Positions 1-7,204 of a DNA stretch of 54,035 nt are shown piece by piece. Every line of letters starts with the position of its first letter. Position 1 is the first letter of the stretch. Made by a program: the position numbers and the translations under genes. Under the pieces are notes generated by a model. The model was not told the origin of the DNA. It did no database searches and saw nothing but the letters and a program-made list of their open reading frames with translations. Source of the DNA: Deltaproteobacteria bacterium. Its GTDB lineage: Bacteria > Desulfobacterota > Binatia > UBA9968 > JAJDTQ01. The stretch is taken from the NCBI GenBank assembly GCA_026712905.1, contig JAPOPM010000189.1, forward strand, positions 1 through 54,035, written 5' to 3'.

Positions 1-447
1 GAGCCAGTCCTTGACGTTGTTGATGCCGCTGGCCTTGGTGAGCGCACAGGTGTTGTCGTCGGTAGACGGGGCGCCCAGCCAGTTGAACTTGCGCCCGTCG
101 AACTTGATGCCCTTCTTGCCGAGCACGTGCTGCAGCACCAGGGGGCCGATCCAGTTACCGATGGTCAGGCCGTCCGGTTTGGCCTTGGCGTAGATGTAGT
201 TGGCGGCGATCATGCTGCCGGCGCCGGTCCGGTTCTGCACCACCGTCCTGGGGTTCCCGGGGACGTTCTTGCCGAAGTGGCGGGCAATGAGCCGGGTGTA
301 GGTGTCGAAACCCCCGCCCGGGGAGAATCCGACCACGAAACGAATGGTCTTGCCCTTGAAGAAGTCGTCCGCGCCAAGAGAGAGGGACGGCACCAACACA
401 AGGACAAGCGCCGAGAGCATCAAGATTCGGAGTAACCGATTGACCAT
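1..447 (-). CDS. Tripartite tricarboxylate transporter (Bug/TctC-type) substrate-binding protein, 3' truncated
   Basis: This gene is read from ATG at 447 towards position 1 and leaves the window without a stop, so only the first 149 codons are visible. A Shine-Dalgarno AGGAGG lies just upstream (about 455-460). The N-terminus MVNRLLRILMLSALV followed by a hydrophobic run ending near LSLGA is a Sec signal peptide. It is followed by the family hallmark KTIRFVVGFSPGGGFDTYTR and, further on, an AGSMIAANYIY segment, as in Bug-type periplasmic receptors. The family captures small organic acids and similar solutes for a TctAB-type secondary transporter. No membrane subunits are visible. Family assignment is firm; the substrate is unknown. 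Confidence 0.85.
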   Translation of the reverse strand, partial: MVNRLLRILMLSALVLVLVPSLSLGADDFFKGKTIRFVVGFSPGGGFDTYTRLIARHFGKNVPGNPRTVVQNRTGAGSMIAANYIYAKAKPDGLTIGNWIGPLVLQHVLGKKGIKFDGRKFNWLGAPSTDDNTCALTKASGINNVKDWL

Positions 448-854
448 GACAAGCCTCCTACGCTTTGTCCGCGGTGACTCGCCGGGGCACCCTTCATCAA
501 CGGGCATGGACGGTCCGCGTGACCGCTCCCAACCCGTCGATTCGTCATCCCTCTCGGTGAGACCCGCAACGATATTAATAAACCCACGTTTTTCGCACAT
601 ATCGCAGCCGAATGAAAGCGCGCACCGGATAAATTCCAAGGCCGGTCAAGACGCCGCGAGTCGTTGCCATCGCGTGGCGGCGTCGACGGCGATTTGCTCT
701 CTCAGGCGGAATATGAGAAACATCTGTCCGAGGCGCTTCCCAACGCCGACGGCGAGCGCGTCCTGAGCGCGGTCTTCAAGGACAAGGACTGGGTTCTTCA
801 GATGAACTAGTGTCTGTCGCTTCGTCGACTCCCTCTGTGAGCAAGGAGAACCCT
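448..854. other. Intergenic stretch between divergent genes
   Basis: This roughly 400-bp region separates the divergent binding-protein gene and the [2Fe-2S] protein gene. The left part around 565-600 is relatively AT-rich and probably holds the promoter of the minus-strand gene, but no clear -35/-10 pair stands out. The right part contains a possible coding remnant (661-810, listed separately) and the ribosome-binding site AAGGAG at 844-848. Confidence 0.5.
661..810 (+). pseudogene. Possible C-terminal remnant of an unidentified gene
   Basis: The frame ending in TAG at 808-810 reads DGDLLSQAEYEKHLSEA, then a short linker and FKDKDWVLQMN. This is charged, protein-like sequence with normal codon use and no start codon at a sensible distance. 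It could be the tail of a gene whose front has been lost, or chance. The DGDLLSQAEY stretch loosely recalls an EF-hand, but the loop is incomplete. I do not recognise the parent protein. Confidence 0.25.
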
Positions 855-1178
855 GTGAATCGATTCTGCCTGGTGTGTCAGAACGTCGACTGCAAGAGTC
901 GCGGCTCCGAGGAGATTATGAAGGATCTCCAGGAGCGCGTGGCGGCCAAAGGGCTGGAGGACGTGGAGGTGCGTTCCTACATGTGCTTTGGCGCCTGTCA
1001 GGAAGGCCCCAACATGGTCCTTTACCCCGACAGGTTCTGGTACGCAGGCGTCAAGAGCGAGGACCTGGACGACATCGTGGAGCACATGGCCGGCGGCCCG
1101 GCGGTGGAGCGGCTGGACAAGATCGACCCCTCCCTCAAGGAACTCATCTACCAGCTTCTGGACACCGGAGTATTTTAA
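855..1178 (+). CDS. Thioredoxin-like [2Fe-2S] ferredoxin (NuoE/HoxE-like C-terminal domain)
   Basis: A small redox protein of 107 residues. Cysteines in CLVCQNVDC near the N-terminus and in SYMCFGACQEGPNM near the middle match the thioredoxin-fold [2Fe-2S] pattern of NuoE-type subunits and free thioredoxin-like ferredoxins. The GTG start at 855 is preferred because AAGGAG lies 6-7 bases upstream. An earlier GTG at 810 is in frame but has no ribosome-binding site. It lacks the N-terminal helical domain of true NuoE (about 160 residues). The NuoF-like gene starts 5 bp after the stop, so the two very probably form an electron-transfer pair. Confidence 0.8.
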   Translation: MNRFCLVCQNVDCKSRGSEEIMKDLQERVAAKGLEDVEVRSYMCFGACQEGPNMVLYPDRFWYAGVKSEDLDDIVEHMAGGPAVERLDKIDPSLKELIYQLLDTGVF

Positions 1179-1183
1179 CGGCC

Positions 1184-2416
1184 ATGGAAGGCATCCTCTT
1201 CCCGCGCGGCGTGCCCGAGGGGCTCGAAGGGCTGGACGCCTATCGCGCACGCGGCGGCTATCAGGCCGTGGAGCGGCTCGCCGAGATGTCCCCGCAGGAC
1301 GTCGTCGCCAAGGTGGAGGCCTCGGGCCTGCGCGGCCGCGGCGGCGCCGGCTTCCCCACCGGCCGGAAGCTCGCTCTCACCCTCGAATGCCCCGAAACGC
1401 CCCGCTACGTCGTGATGAACGGAGGCGAGGACGAGCCCGGCAGCAAGAAGGACCGGGTGCTGATGGAGAATGTCCCCCATCTCATCCTCGACGGGATCAT
1501 TCTCGCGGCCTACGCGGTGCAGGCGGAGAAAGCCTACCTCTACATCAACCACGGCTACGAAGCGGCCACCCGCGCGGTGGAGACGGCCATCGAGGAAGCC
1601 CGGCAGGCCGGGTACTGCGGCGAGAACGTCGCCGGTTCGGGTTTCAGCCTCGAAATCGTCATGGTGGCGGCGCCGTCGAACTACGTCGCCGGCGAGGATA
1701 CCGCGGCCCTGGAGGTCATCGAGGGGAAGGACGCGCTGCCGCGCCAGAAGCCGCCCTTCCCGGTCACCGAGGGCCTGTTCGGCAAGCCGAGCCTGGTGAA
1801 CAACGTCGAGACCCTGGCCAACATCGCGCCCATCGTCAACCAGGGCGCGGAGTCCTTCCGCTCCTTCGGCACCGCGGACAGCCCGGGCACCATGGTCTTC
1901 TCGCTGGGGGACGAAATGGAGCGGCCCGGGGTCTACGAACTGCCTCTCGGGACCCCGCTGCGCCACCTCGTGGAAGAGTGCGGCGGAGGCTTGAAAAACG
2001 GCAAGGCCATCAAGGCCATCCTTCCCGGCGGCCCGTCATCGGGTTTCCTGCCGCCCGAGAGCCTCGACCTGCCCCTCGACCACAACGCCCTGCGCGAAGC
2101 GGGCTCCTCCATCGGCTGCGGCGTGGTGAAGGTCCTGACGGAGGACGATTCCGTGCTGGACGAAGTCGTGCGTATCGCGGATTTCTTCGCCCGGGAATCC
2201 TGCGGCCAGTGCCCCGCCTGCCGCATGGAAACCAACATGCTGGTGGCGCTGCTCAAGAAGGTTCAGGCGGGCGAGGGAAACGAGGCGCTGGTGGAGCAGT
2301 TCGGGAAGGTGATCGCCTTCAACAAGGGCAAGGGGTTCTGCAGCCTGATCAACATGCCGGGACCGCCCATCGAAAGCGCCATCCGGCTCTTCCCGGAAGA
2401 GTTCCGCGGCGCCTGA
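1184..2416 (+). CDS. NuoF-like NADH-binding flavoprotein subunit
   Basis: A 410-residue homologue of the NADH dehydrogenase 51-kDa/NuoF family, which also occurs in NAD-linked formate dehydrogenases and hydrogenases. It oxidises NAD(P)H through FMN and passes electrons to iron-sulfur centres. The FMN/NADH site reads GLRGRGGAGFPTG and NGGEDEPGSKKDR. The [4Fe-4S] site reads ESCGQCPACR with the fourth cysteine in GKGFCSLINMPG. Slightly shorter than NuoF but apparently intact. No NuoG, hydrogenase or formate dehydrogenase catalytic subunit lies nearby, so its partner beyond the upstream [2Fe-2S] protein is unknown. Confidence 0.85.
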   Translation: MEGILFPRGVPEGLEGLDAYRARGGYQAVERLAEMSPQDVVAKVEASGLRGRGGAGFPTGRKLALTLECPETPRYVVMNGGEDEPGSKKDRVLMENVPHLILDGIILAAYAVQAEKAYLYINHGYEAATRAVETAIEEARQAGYCGENVAGSGFSLEIVMVAAPSNYVAGEDTAALEVIEGKDALPRQKPPFPVTEGLFGKPSLVNNVETLANIAPIVNQGAESFRSFGTADSPGTMVFSLGDEMERPGVYELPLGTPLRHLVEECGGGLKNGKAIKAILPGGPSSGFLPPESLDLPLDHNALREAGSSIGCGVVKVLTEDDSVLDEVVRIADFFARESCGQCPACRMETNMLVALLKKVQAGEGNEALVEQFGKVIAFNKGKGFCSLINMPGPPIESAIRLFPEEFRGA

Positions 2417-2449
2417 CGGCCGGCGGGCCGGGCCACCACCGGCGTCCTG

Positions 2450-2635
2450 TCACATATTGAGGTTCTTCTTCGGCACGTTGTAGACCACACCGTCCGCGTC
2501 CCGCACGAGACACAGGTCGTTGCTCCATTCCTCCACCACCTCCAACTCGTCTCCCGGCGAGAAAGTGGTTTCCTCAATGCCGGAGTTCTTGTTCGCCTGA
2601 TATTTGTAGGTAAATCCTTCCTTAACCGTGGCCAT
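2450..2635 (-). CDS. Small SH3-like protein, unknown function
   Basis: A 61-residue acidic protein starting MATVKEGFTYKYQ with strong purine-rich sequence (AAGGGAGGGG) upstream of the ATG. The pattern FSPGDELEVVEEWSNDLCLV followed by VVYNVPKKNL looks like a small SH3-type beta barrel (a turn, then paired strands ending in a VP motif). It is the last gene of the minus-strand group after the metalloprotease lipoprotein (178-bp gap) and converges on the NuoF-like gene. Function unknown; the fold is an inference from sequence pattern only. Confidence 0.55.
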   Translation of the reverse strand: MATVKEGFTYKYQANKNSGIEETTFSPGDELEVVEEWSNDLCLVRDADGVVYNVPKKNLNM

Positions 2636-2813
2636 CCGAGGCCCCTCCCTTCCTGGTGTTCGTGACCCTCTCCCGGGCTGCCGGCCGCGGGTCTGAACCC
2701 CGCCTGTCAGCCATCACCCAGTGCACCGTAGACGCTCTTGAGACCGAAGACAAGCCCTGCGTCGCCGCCGAAAACATCGTTTTCTTGGCCTCTGAGCGGC
2801 GCGGCCGGTCCGG

Positions 2814-4175
2814 TCAAGGCTGCCAACCTCCGAAGGCGCCCATGATCCGGTTGACCTGATCATTGAGGGTCCCGGCGGCTTCTTCATGGTTGGGGCCGTG
2901 AAACTCTCCTACCACCCGGTGCCCATCATCCGTGAACCTCAACCTGTCCTGGTCAAGCCGGACCTCGTACTCCAACAAGGACTCACGCCAGTCGGCAGGG
3001 GCAGGTCCTTCGATGTACTTGACTGTCGTCAAGTCATCGAAGCTTACGGTACCTCCCTGACCGCTCAACTCGATCCGCGCACGCCCACGGACTGGTTCAG
3101 CAGTCAGAGTGTCTACGGCGAGTAGTGAACCTCTCCAAGTGTACTCACCCTCACCTAACGGCTCCGTGCTCCGAGGGCCCTCCACAAAGGCGTCGAAGCG
3201 TAGGTTGTCAACGGGGGGGCTACTTACGCTGAAGGCAAGCTCCCTGACTACCTTCACTCCCCACTCGGCCCACTCACCCCAAGCTGCGTAGCTGTAGGTC
3301 TCGAAGGGATTGTCAGGTGAACCATCCGGATAGTCTCCTGCTCTCGTGTATCCCTTACCTGCCAAGTCAACGAGCTCGCTCTCGTGGGGTACCACGATCT
3401 CGTGATCGTTGTACCCTTTACCCATCAACCTGTACGGAGACAGTGGGCCGACTGGTCTACCGCGGGAGCTTCCGTCATGGGACAAGCCAAGAACGTGACC
3501 CATTTCGTGGGCGGCGAAGTAAGCTTGGTCCTTGTCTACCGGAACTCCGATGCTCCGGCCTCGGTACCACGTTGCCAAGTCGGTCACCAGCGCTCCATTG
3601 TTGAACCATCTGGACCGCTTTAGAGCCAGGAGGCGGTGACTTCCGCAAGCGGTATTGGCCGTGGGACAATGGTTGCTGGCCCAATCAGTGTAGACAGTGA
3701 TCTCGTCGTCACCGCTGGAGTCCCTGAGCAGCCGGTAGGTCCAAGCCTTCCCACCTCGCTCCAGGATCGCTCGCAACTCATGCGGAAGCTGGAGCCAGTG
3801 ATCTCCGATGAAATCCACGTCAAGAGTATCGGTGGGGCCAGCCTTGGCCTGACCATAGGTGATCCCGTCCGATTGACCGAGAATATCGTACGTCAATCCT
3901 GCTATGGTTCGAGATCCCGGCTCCGGGTCTGGGTTCAGGAAGTAACGGTGATCCTCCCAAGTCTCTCCAGGGTCTATCCCATGCCCCTGGTTGGAAGTCG
4001 TCGCGCTGATCCTGGTACCATCTCCTGTCACGCTTGGAGTCGGTAACGACAACGGACCGACCGGTAACAGTACCGAGCCATCACCAATCGAGTTACCTCC
4101 TGTTGAGACCCCTCCACCACCGCATCCGGTAACAAGGACAGCCAGTACCAACGCCAGCAACGATTGTCTGGTCAT
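2814..4175 (-). CDS. Lipoprotein: zinc metalloprotease domain fused to a TbpB-like barrel domain
   Basis: A 453-residue protein. The signal sequence ends in a lipobox (LAVLVTGC, Cys about 18), then a Gly/Ser linker. The middle carries the matrixin/astacin-type zinc site AHEMGHVLGLSHDG (HExxHxxGxxH). The C-terminus reads VVGEFHGPNHEEAAGTLND and IMGAFGGWQP, the pattern of the C-terminal barrel strand of transferrin-binding-protein-B-like (Slam-type) surface lipoproteins. This predicts an outer-membrane-anchored protease, possibly displayed at the surface. Base composition looks lower in GC than its neighbours, suggesting transfer. aat ends 45 bp upstream on the same strand. The zinc site is clear; the barrel assignment is moderate. 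Confidence 0.7.
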   Translation of the reverse strand: MTRQSLLALVLAVLVTGCGGGGVSTGGNSIGDGSVLLPVGPLSLPTPSVTGDGTRISATTSNQGHGIDPGETWEDHRYFLNPDPEPGSRTIAGLTYDILGQSDGITYGQAKAGPTDTLDVDFIGDHWLQLPHELRAILERGGKAWTYRLLRDSSGDDEITVYTDWASNHCPTANTACGSHRLLALKRSRWFNNGALVTDLATWYRGRSIGVPVDKDQAYFAAHEMGHVLGLSHDGSSRGRPVGPLSPYRLMGKGYNDHEIVVPHESELVDLAGKGYTRAGDYPDGSPDNPFETYSYAAWGEWAEWGVKVVRELAFSVSSPPVDNLRFDAFVEGPRSTEPLGEGEYTWRGSLLAVDTLTAEPVRGRARIELSGQGGTVSFDDLTTVKYIEGPAPADWRESLLEYEVRLDQDRLRFTDDGHRVVGEFHGPNHEEAAGTLNDQVNRIMGAFGGWQP

Positions 4176-4220
4176 CTATACCCTTCCTCACCCACTACGC
4201 CTCTTCCAGGAATTTGCGAA

Positions 4221-4916
4221 TCATGGCGTCTCGCCGGTCTTCCGCCAACTGCCACGGCGGGAGGGATGGCGCAGCGCTTCGTCGAGACTCGCCAGAAAAG
4301 CCTCCCTCGGCAACTCGCGCGCGCCGAGGCTCAACATGTGGGGAGTTGTAACTTGGGCGTCGATGAAATAGAAGCTCCAGCCGGTGAGCCGCTCGACCAG
4401 GCGCGCCAGCGCCACCTTGGAGGCGTCCGTCGCACGGTGGAACATGGACTCGCCGAAAAACCCGCGCCCGAGTGCGATGCCATAGATGCCGCCCACCAAC
4501 TCGCCGCCGCGCCAGCACTCCGCCGAATGGGCCAGGCCCGCGTCGTGTAGCCGGACGTAGGCCTGTTCCATCTCCGGCGTGATCCAGGTGCCGTCCTGAC
4601 CGTGCCGGTCCACGGACGCGCACGCGCGGATCACCCCGCGGAAGTCCGCGTCGAAGGTCACCTCGAACTTCCCCTGGTTCAGCACCCGCCGCAGCCGCCT
4701 CGACACATGGAAATCGGCGAGATGGAGGACGCACCGGGGGTCCGGCGACCACCACAGGATGGGCTGGCCCTCGCTGTACCAGGGGAAGATGCCCATGGAG
4801 TACGCCAGCAGCAACCGCGCGCTGCCGAGATCGCCTCCCACCGCCAGAAGCCCGCCGGGCTCCGCCTCACGCGGGTCGGGGAAGACGAGTTCCCGGCTCA
4901 AGCGATACACAGGCAT
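4221..4916 (-). CDS. aat: Leucyl/phenylalanyl-tRNA-protein transferase
   Basis: A 231-residue enzyme that adds Leu or Phe from charged tRNA to proteins with N-terminal Arg or Lys, marking them for ClpS/ClpAP degradation (the N-degron pathway). The family signatures are all present: GLLAVGGDL, MGIFPWY, ILWWSPDPR, FHVSRRLRR, GELVGGIYGIALGR, FFGESMF and SFYFIDAQ near the C-terminus. Length matches the family. The ATG at 4916 is chosen because the protein begins as expected (MPVYRLSRE...FPDP), although the Shine-Dalgarno is weak. Its promoter region (4917-5102) is shared with the divergent VOC gene. Clear call. Confidence 0.95.
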   Translation of the reverse strand: MPVYRLSRELVFPDPREAEPGGLLAVGGDLGSARLLLAYSMGIFPWYSEGQPILWWSPDPRCVLHLADFHVSRRLRRVLNQGKFEVTFDADFRGVIRACASVDRHGQDGTWITPEMEQAYVRLHDAGLAHSAECWRGGELVGGIYGIALGRGFFGESMFHRATDASKVALARLVERLTGWSFYFIDAQVTTPHMLSLGARELPREAFLASLDEALRHPSRRGSWRKTGETP

Positions 4917-5102
4917 GGAGGAACCATGATGAATCGAAGCCAGGGATGCAAGGAACGTGGCAATATGGGCGTTGTCCTTCGCGCTATCTATTGCCGGCTT
5001 CGGCCAAACGCCTTTTCGAATCGGAACAAACACGTTGACGAGCCCTGCCGGTTCGGGGCACAATCGCGCCATATCGTTCCGTGTGGCAGACGGGGAATCG
5101 GC

Positions 5103-5471
5103 ATGTTCAAGAGAATCGACCATGTAGCGCTCCATGTCGCGGACCTGGACCGCGCCATCGCCTTCTATGAGGACAACTTCGGCTTCCGGAAGTACTTCCA
5201 GCATCCGTCCAGCGCCGGTATGCAGATCGCGTACCTCAAGCTGGGCGACACCGTGTTGGAGCTGACGCACAAGAGCGACGGCTCCATGACCGGCTTCCAC
5301 TTCTGCCTGGAGACGGACAACTTCGATGAAACGGTGACCGATTTGCAGCGGCGCGGCGTGCCGCTGCTGCGTGAGCCCCACGGCACCGCGGCGCGGGAGC
5401 CGCGTGAGGAAGGCTGGCGCCGGGTCGTCTTCGGCGGCCCCGACGGCGAGCAGATCGAACTGCGCGGCTAG
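5103..5471 (+). CDS. VOC superfamily (glyoxalase/dioxygenase-fold) protein
   Basis: A 122-residue protein with the paired beta-alpha-beta-beta-beta modules of the vicinal-oxygen-chelate superfamily. It starts RIDHVALHVADLDRAIAFYE and ends VVFGGPDGEQIELRG. Candidate metal ligands are the His in IDHVAL, Glu in VLELTHK, His in GFHFCLE and Glu in EQIEL, which fits a glyoxalase-I-like or methylmalonyl-CoA-epimerase-like single-chain dimer. The substrate cannot be read from the sequence. Transcribed divergently from aat. Confidence 0.8.
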   Translation: MFKRIDHVALHVADLDRAIAFYEDNFGFRKYFQHPSSAGMQIAYLKLGDTVLELTHKSDGSMTGFHFCLETDNFDETVTDLQRRGVPLLREPHGTAAREPREEGWRRVVFGGPDGEQIELRG

Positions 5472-5503
5472 TGTTGCGTCTGGTGAGGCAGGGACCCTAC
5501 GGA

Positions 5504-5632
5504 TCGTCATTCCCGCGAAAGCTTGCCCTCGACCCCGATCGGGGGCGGGAATCCAGGGGTGGTGGTGGGGCACTACAGCGGCGTTTCCCCGCCGCGCCAC
5601 CCCTGGATTCCCGCTTTCGCGGGAATGACGAA
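5504..5632. repeat. Paired dispersed palindromic repeats (ATTCCCGC family), head to head
   Basis: Two inverted copies of the dispersed repeat sit here. The first begins TCGTCATTCCCGCGAAAGC and carries a 23-base insert (TTGCCCTCGACCCCGATCGG...) before CGGGAATCCAGG. The second (5596-5632) is its reverse complement without the insert. Together they could form one large hairpin, with the outer arms CGTCATTCCCGCGAAAGC and GCTTTCGCGGGAATGACG complementary. Related copies occur at 15266, 38783, 40974-41134, 48433 and 50921. Confidence 0.85.
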
Positions 5633-5726
5633 CATGGGGCCTGGGGAATGACGAATATGGGGCCTGGGAGTTCGCGCCGCAGGACCTTTTCTACCGGGCA
5701 GACTCCCAGATAAGGCTTGAGCTATC

Positions 5727-6035
5727 ATGGCAGACCAGGAAACCCCGACCATCAGGCTCGATTGCCCCTGTTGCGGCGCGACGCTGATCGTCGATCCGTC
5801 GCTGGCGGTGGTGCTGCGGCACGAGGCGGCGCCACCGCAGCACAAGGCGCCGGACCTCAAGGACGCCGGCCGCATGCTTCGGGAAGAAGCGACGCAACGC
5901 GATCAGAAGTACCGGCACATCCTCGACGCGGAGAAGGACAAGGGCAAGGTGCTGGACCGCAAGTTCCAGGAATTGTTCAAGAAGGCCAAGGACGAGCCCA
6001 TCGAGAAGCCCCTCAAGGACATCGACCTGGACTAG
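5727..6035 (+). CDS. Small protein with N-terminal CxxC zinc-ribbon half, unknown function
   Basis: A 102-residue protein. The N-terminus has a CPCC motif in RLDCPCCGATLIVDPS, resembling half a zinc ribbon. The remainder is a highly charged, probably helical or coiled tail rich in Lys, Glu and Asp. I do not recognise a named family. The final codons read DIDLD followed by TAG, and that TAG (6033-6035) lies inside the left terminus of the MITE-like element at 6032. The present C-terminus may therefore have been set by that insertion. Confidence 0.65.
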   Translation: MADQETPTIRLDCPCCGATLIVDPSLAVVLRHEAAPPQHKAPDLKDAGRMLREEATQRDQKYRHILDAEKDKGKVLDRKFQELFKKAKDEPIEKPLKDIDLD

Positions 6036-6063
6036 TGTCGTGTCCCGTAAATACCTGGCATAA
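6032..6063 (+). repeat. Left terminal inverted repeat of the MITE-like element
   Basis: 32 bases, perfectly complementary to 6165-6196. It overlaps the stop codon of the upstream small gene. Confidence 0.85.
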
Positions 6064-6164
6064 GTTGCGCAGGATTCTTCGTCGTCGGCAAGGCGCGATG
6101 ACGAGCAGTGGCGGGCACCACGCGAGGAAGAGTAACGCAGCCGACGGCGAAAAAGACCAGCAAA

Positions 6165-6196
6165 TTATGCCAGGTATTTACGGGACACGACACTAG
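6165..6196 (-). repeat. Right terminal inverted repeat of the MITE-like element
   Basis: 32 bases, perfectly complementary to 6032-6063 and ending in CTAG. Confidence 0.85.
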
Positions 6197-6259
6197 CCTC
6201 ACCTCCCGCGATCCCCGCCATCGGGCAACGCCGCGGATCGTTGCCGTCCCTGTCCTCCG

Positions 6260-6844
6260 TCACCACGCCCTGACGGCCGTGGCCTCGTAGCCGTAGACCA
6301 GCTCCAGCAACTGTTTCACCATGCGGGCCGTCGCGCCCCAGATGTCCCACTCCTCGTACTGAAAGTGGTAGATGGGCTCCGAGCGCCGGGACAGGCGCGA
6401 GTCCAGGGTCAGTGCGTCCTGCCGCAGCAACGCGGCCACCGGCACGGAGAACACCGCGGCGGTTTCCCGCGGGTCGGGATCGAACTCGTAAGGATGGGGA
6501 ATCAGGCCCACGAACGGGGTCACCAGAAAATTGTACCCGGCCACGACCTGGTCGAGCTGGCCCACGATGCGCACGTGATCGGGGTCGATGCCGATCTCTT
6601 CCCGGCTCTCCCGAAGCGCCGCCGCCAGCGCGCCGTCGTCTTCGGGGTCGACGCTGCCGCCCGGGAACGCCACCTGTCCGCTGTGTGAGCTGAGGTTCGC
6701 CGCGCGCAGGGTGAGGATCAGGTAATCGCCGTCCGCGCGCTCCTGGATGGGCGCCAGTACCGCCGCCGGGCGGAAGTCGTCCCCGGCGACGGCCTCGGGA
6801 ATCCGGGTCCTCAGGACCTTGAATCTGTCGGCGTGCGCGTTCAC
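6260..6844 (-). CDS. Nudix hydrolase, CoA pyrophosphatase-like (NudL family)
   Basis: A 194-residue protein. The Nudix box reads GGSVDPEDDG...ALRESREEIGI (GX5EX7REUXEEXGU). It is preceded by LSSHSGQVAFPGG, a signature of the CoA/acyl-CoA diphosphatase subfamily (NudL/YeaB), which cleaves CoA to 4'-phosphopantetheine and ADP. Start is GTG at 6844. It is the last gene of the minus-strand group, 10 bp after the small barrel protein. Sanitising CoA or acyl-CoA would fit a catabolic operon, but that link is inference. Confidence 0.85.
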   Translation of the reverse strand: MNAHADRFKVLRTRIPEAVAGDDFRPAAVLAPIQERADGDYLILTLRAANLSSHSGQVAFPGGSVDPEDDGALAAALRESREEIGIDPDHVRIVGQLDQVVAGYNFLVTPFVGLIPHPYEFDPDPRETAAVFSVPVAALLRQDALTLDSRLSRRSEPIYHFQYEEWDIWGATARMVKQLLELVYGYEATAVRAW

Positions 6845-6854
6845 GAACTCTCGG

Positions 6855-7184
6855 CTACTCCTCCCGCTTCAGCGACTCCGGGAAGTAGCGCGACGGCACC
6901 CACACCTTCGCGTCGAAGTTGGTGCATCCGAGAATCCGCAACTCGCGCATGATGCGGATGTAGTCCGGCGACTCGATGAAGCCCTGCCACGCCTGGAGGG
7001 ATTCGAACTCGATCATGATGGCCACCTGGGGGCTGACCTCCAAGGGGTTGCGCAGGTTGCGGATCTCCCGGACTCCTGGCGCCGCCAGGGTCATCGGCAG
7101 CCAGTCGTTCTTGGCCTTGTTGCTGTAGATGGTGAGGTTGGCCTTCTGATCGGGGAGGTCCCAGTGGACGATGTAATTTACCAT
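6855..7184 (-). CDS. Small dimeric alpha/beta-barrel-like protein, unknown function
   Basis: A 109-residue protein starting MVNYIVHWDLPDQKANLTIY with AAGGA upstream. The alternation of strands and helices, with VAIMIEFESLQAWQGFIESP in the centre, resembles single-domain proteins of the antibiotic-biosynthesis-monooxygenase/EthD-like ferredoxin-fold superfamily. It sits between an SDR (20-bp gap) and a Nudix gene (10-bp gap), so it is probably co-transcribed with the LigAB-like genes. No catalytic residue can be named with confidence. Confidence 0.6.
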   Translation of the reverse strand: MVNYIVHWDLPDQKANLTIYSNKAKNDWLPMTLAAPGVREIRNLRNPLEVSPQVAIMIEFESLQAWQGFIESPDYIRIMRELRILGCTNFDAKVWVPSRYFPESLKREE

Positions 7185-7204
7185 GCTTGTTCCTTGCCTG
7201 TTCC

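Larger units (their letters stand above)
6032..6196. mobile_element. 165-bp MITE-like element with 32-bp perfect terminal inverted repeats
   Basis: The termini 6032-6063 and 6165-6196 are perfect 32-base inverted repeats. The left begins CTAGTGTCGTGTCCCGTAAA and the right is its exact complement ending in CTAG. The interior is imperfectly palindromic (GTCGTCGGC against GCCGACGGC) and contains no gene. Elements that begin and end at CTAG with a TA duplication are characteristic of IS630/Tc1-mariner-type non-autonomous transposons, so this is probably an IS630-related MITE. That family link is inferred from the target site. No transposase lies in the window. Confidence 0.8.

Noticed and set aside
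806..830. CTAGTGTCTGTC as a second MITE terminus
   Set aside because: Only about 8-12 bases match the element at 6032 and there is no matching inverted arm nearby.
875..1183. Extension of the NuoF-like gene upstream to 875
   Set aside because: It overlaps the [2Fe-2S] gene in another frame and reads as Arg/Gly-rich shadow sequence; the ATG at 1184 is the family start.
4602..5102. Plus-strand open frame continuous with the VOC gene and running opposite aat
   Set aside because: It lies antisense to aat, has shadow-type composition, and VOC homology begins only at the ATG at 5103.
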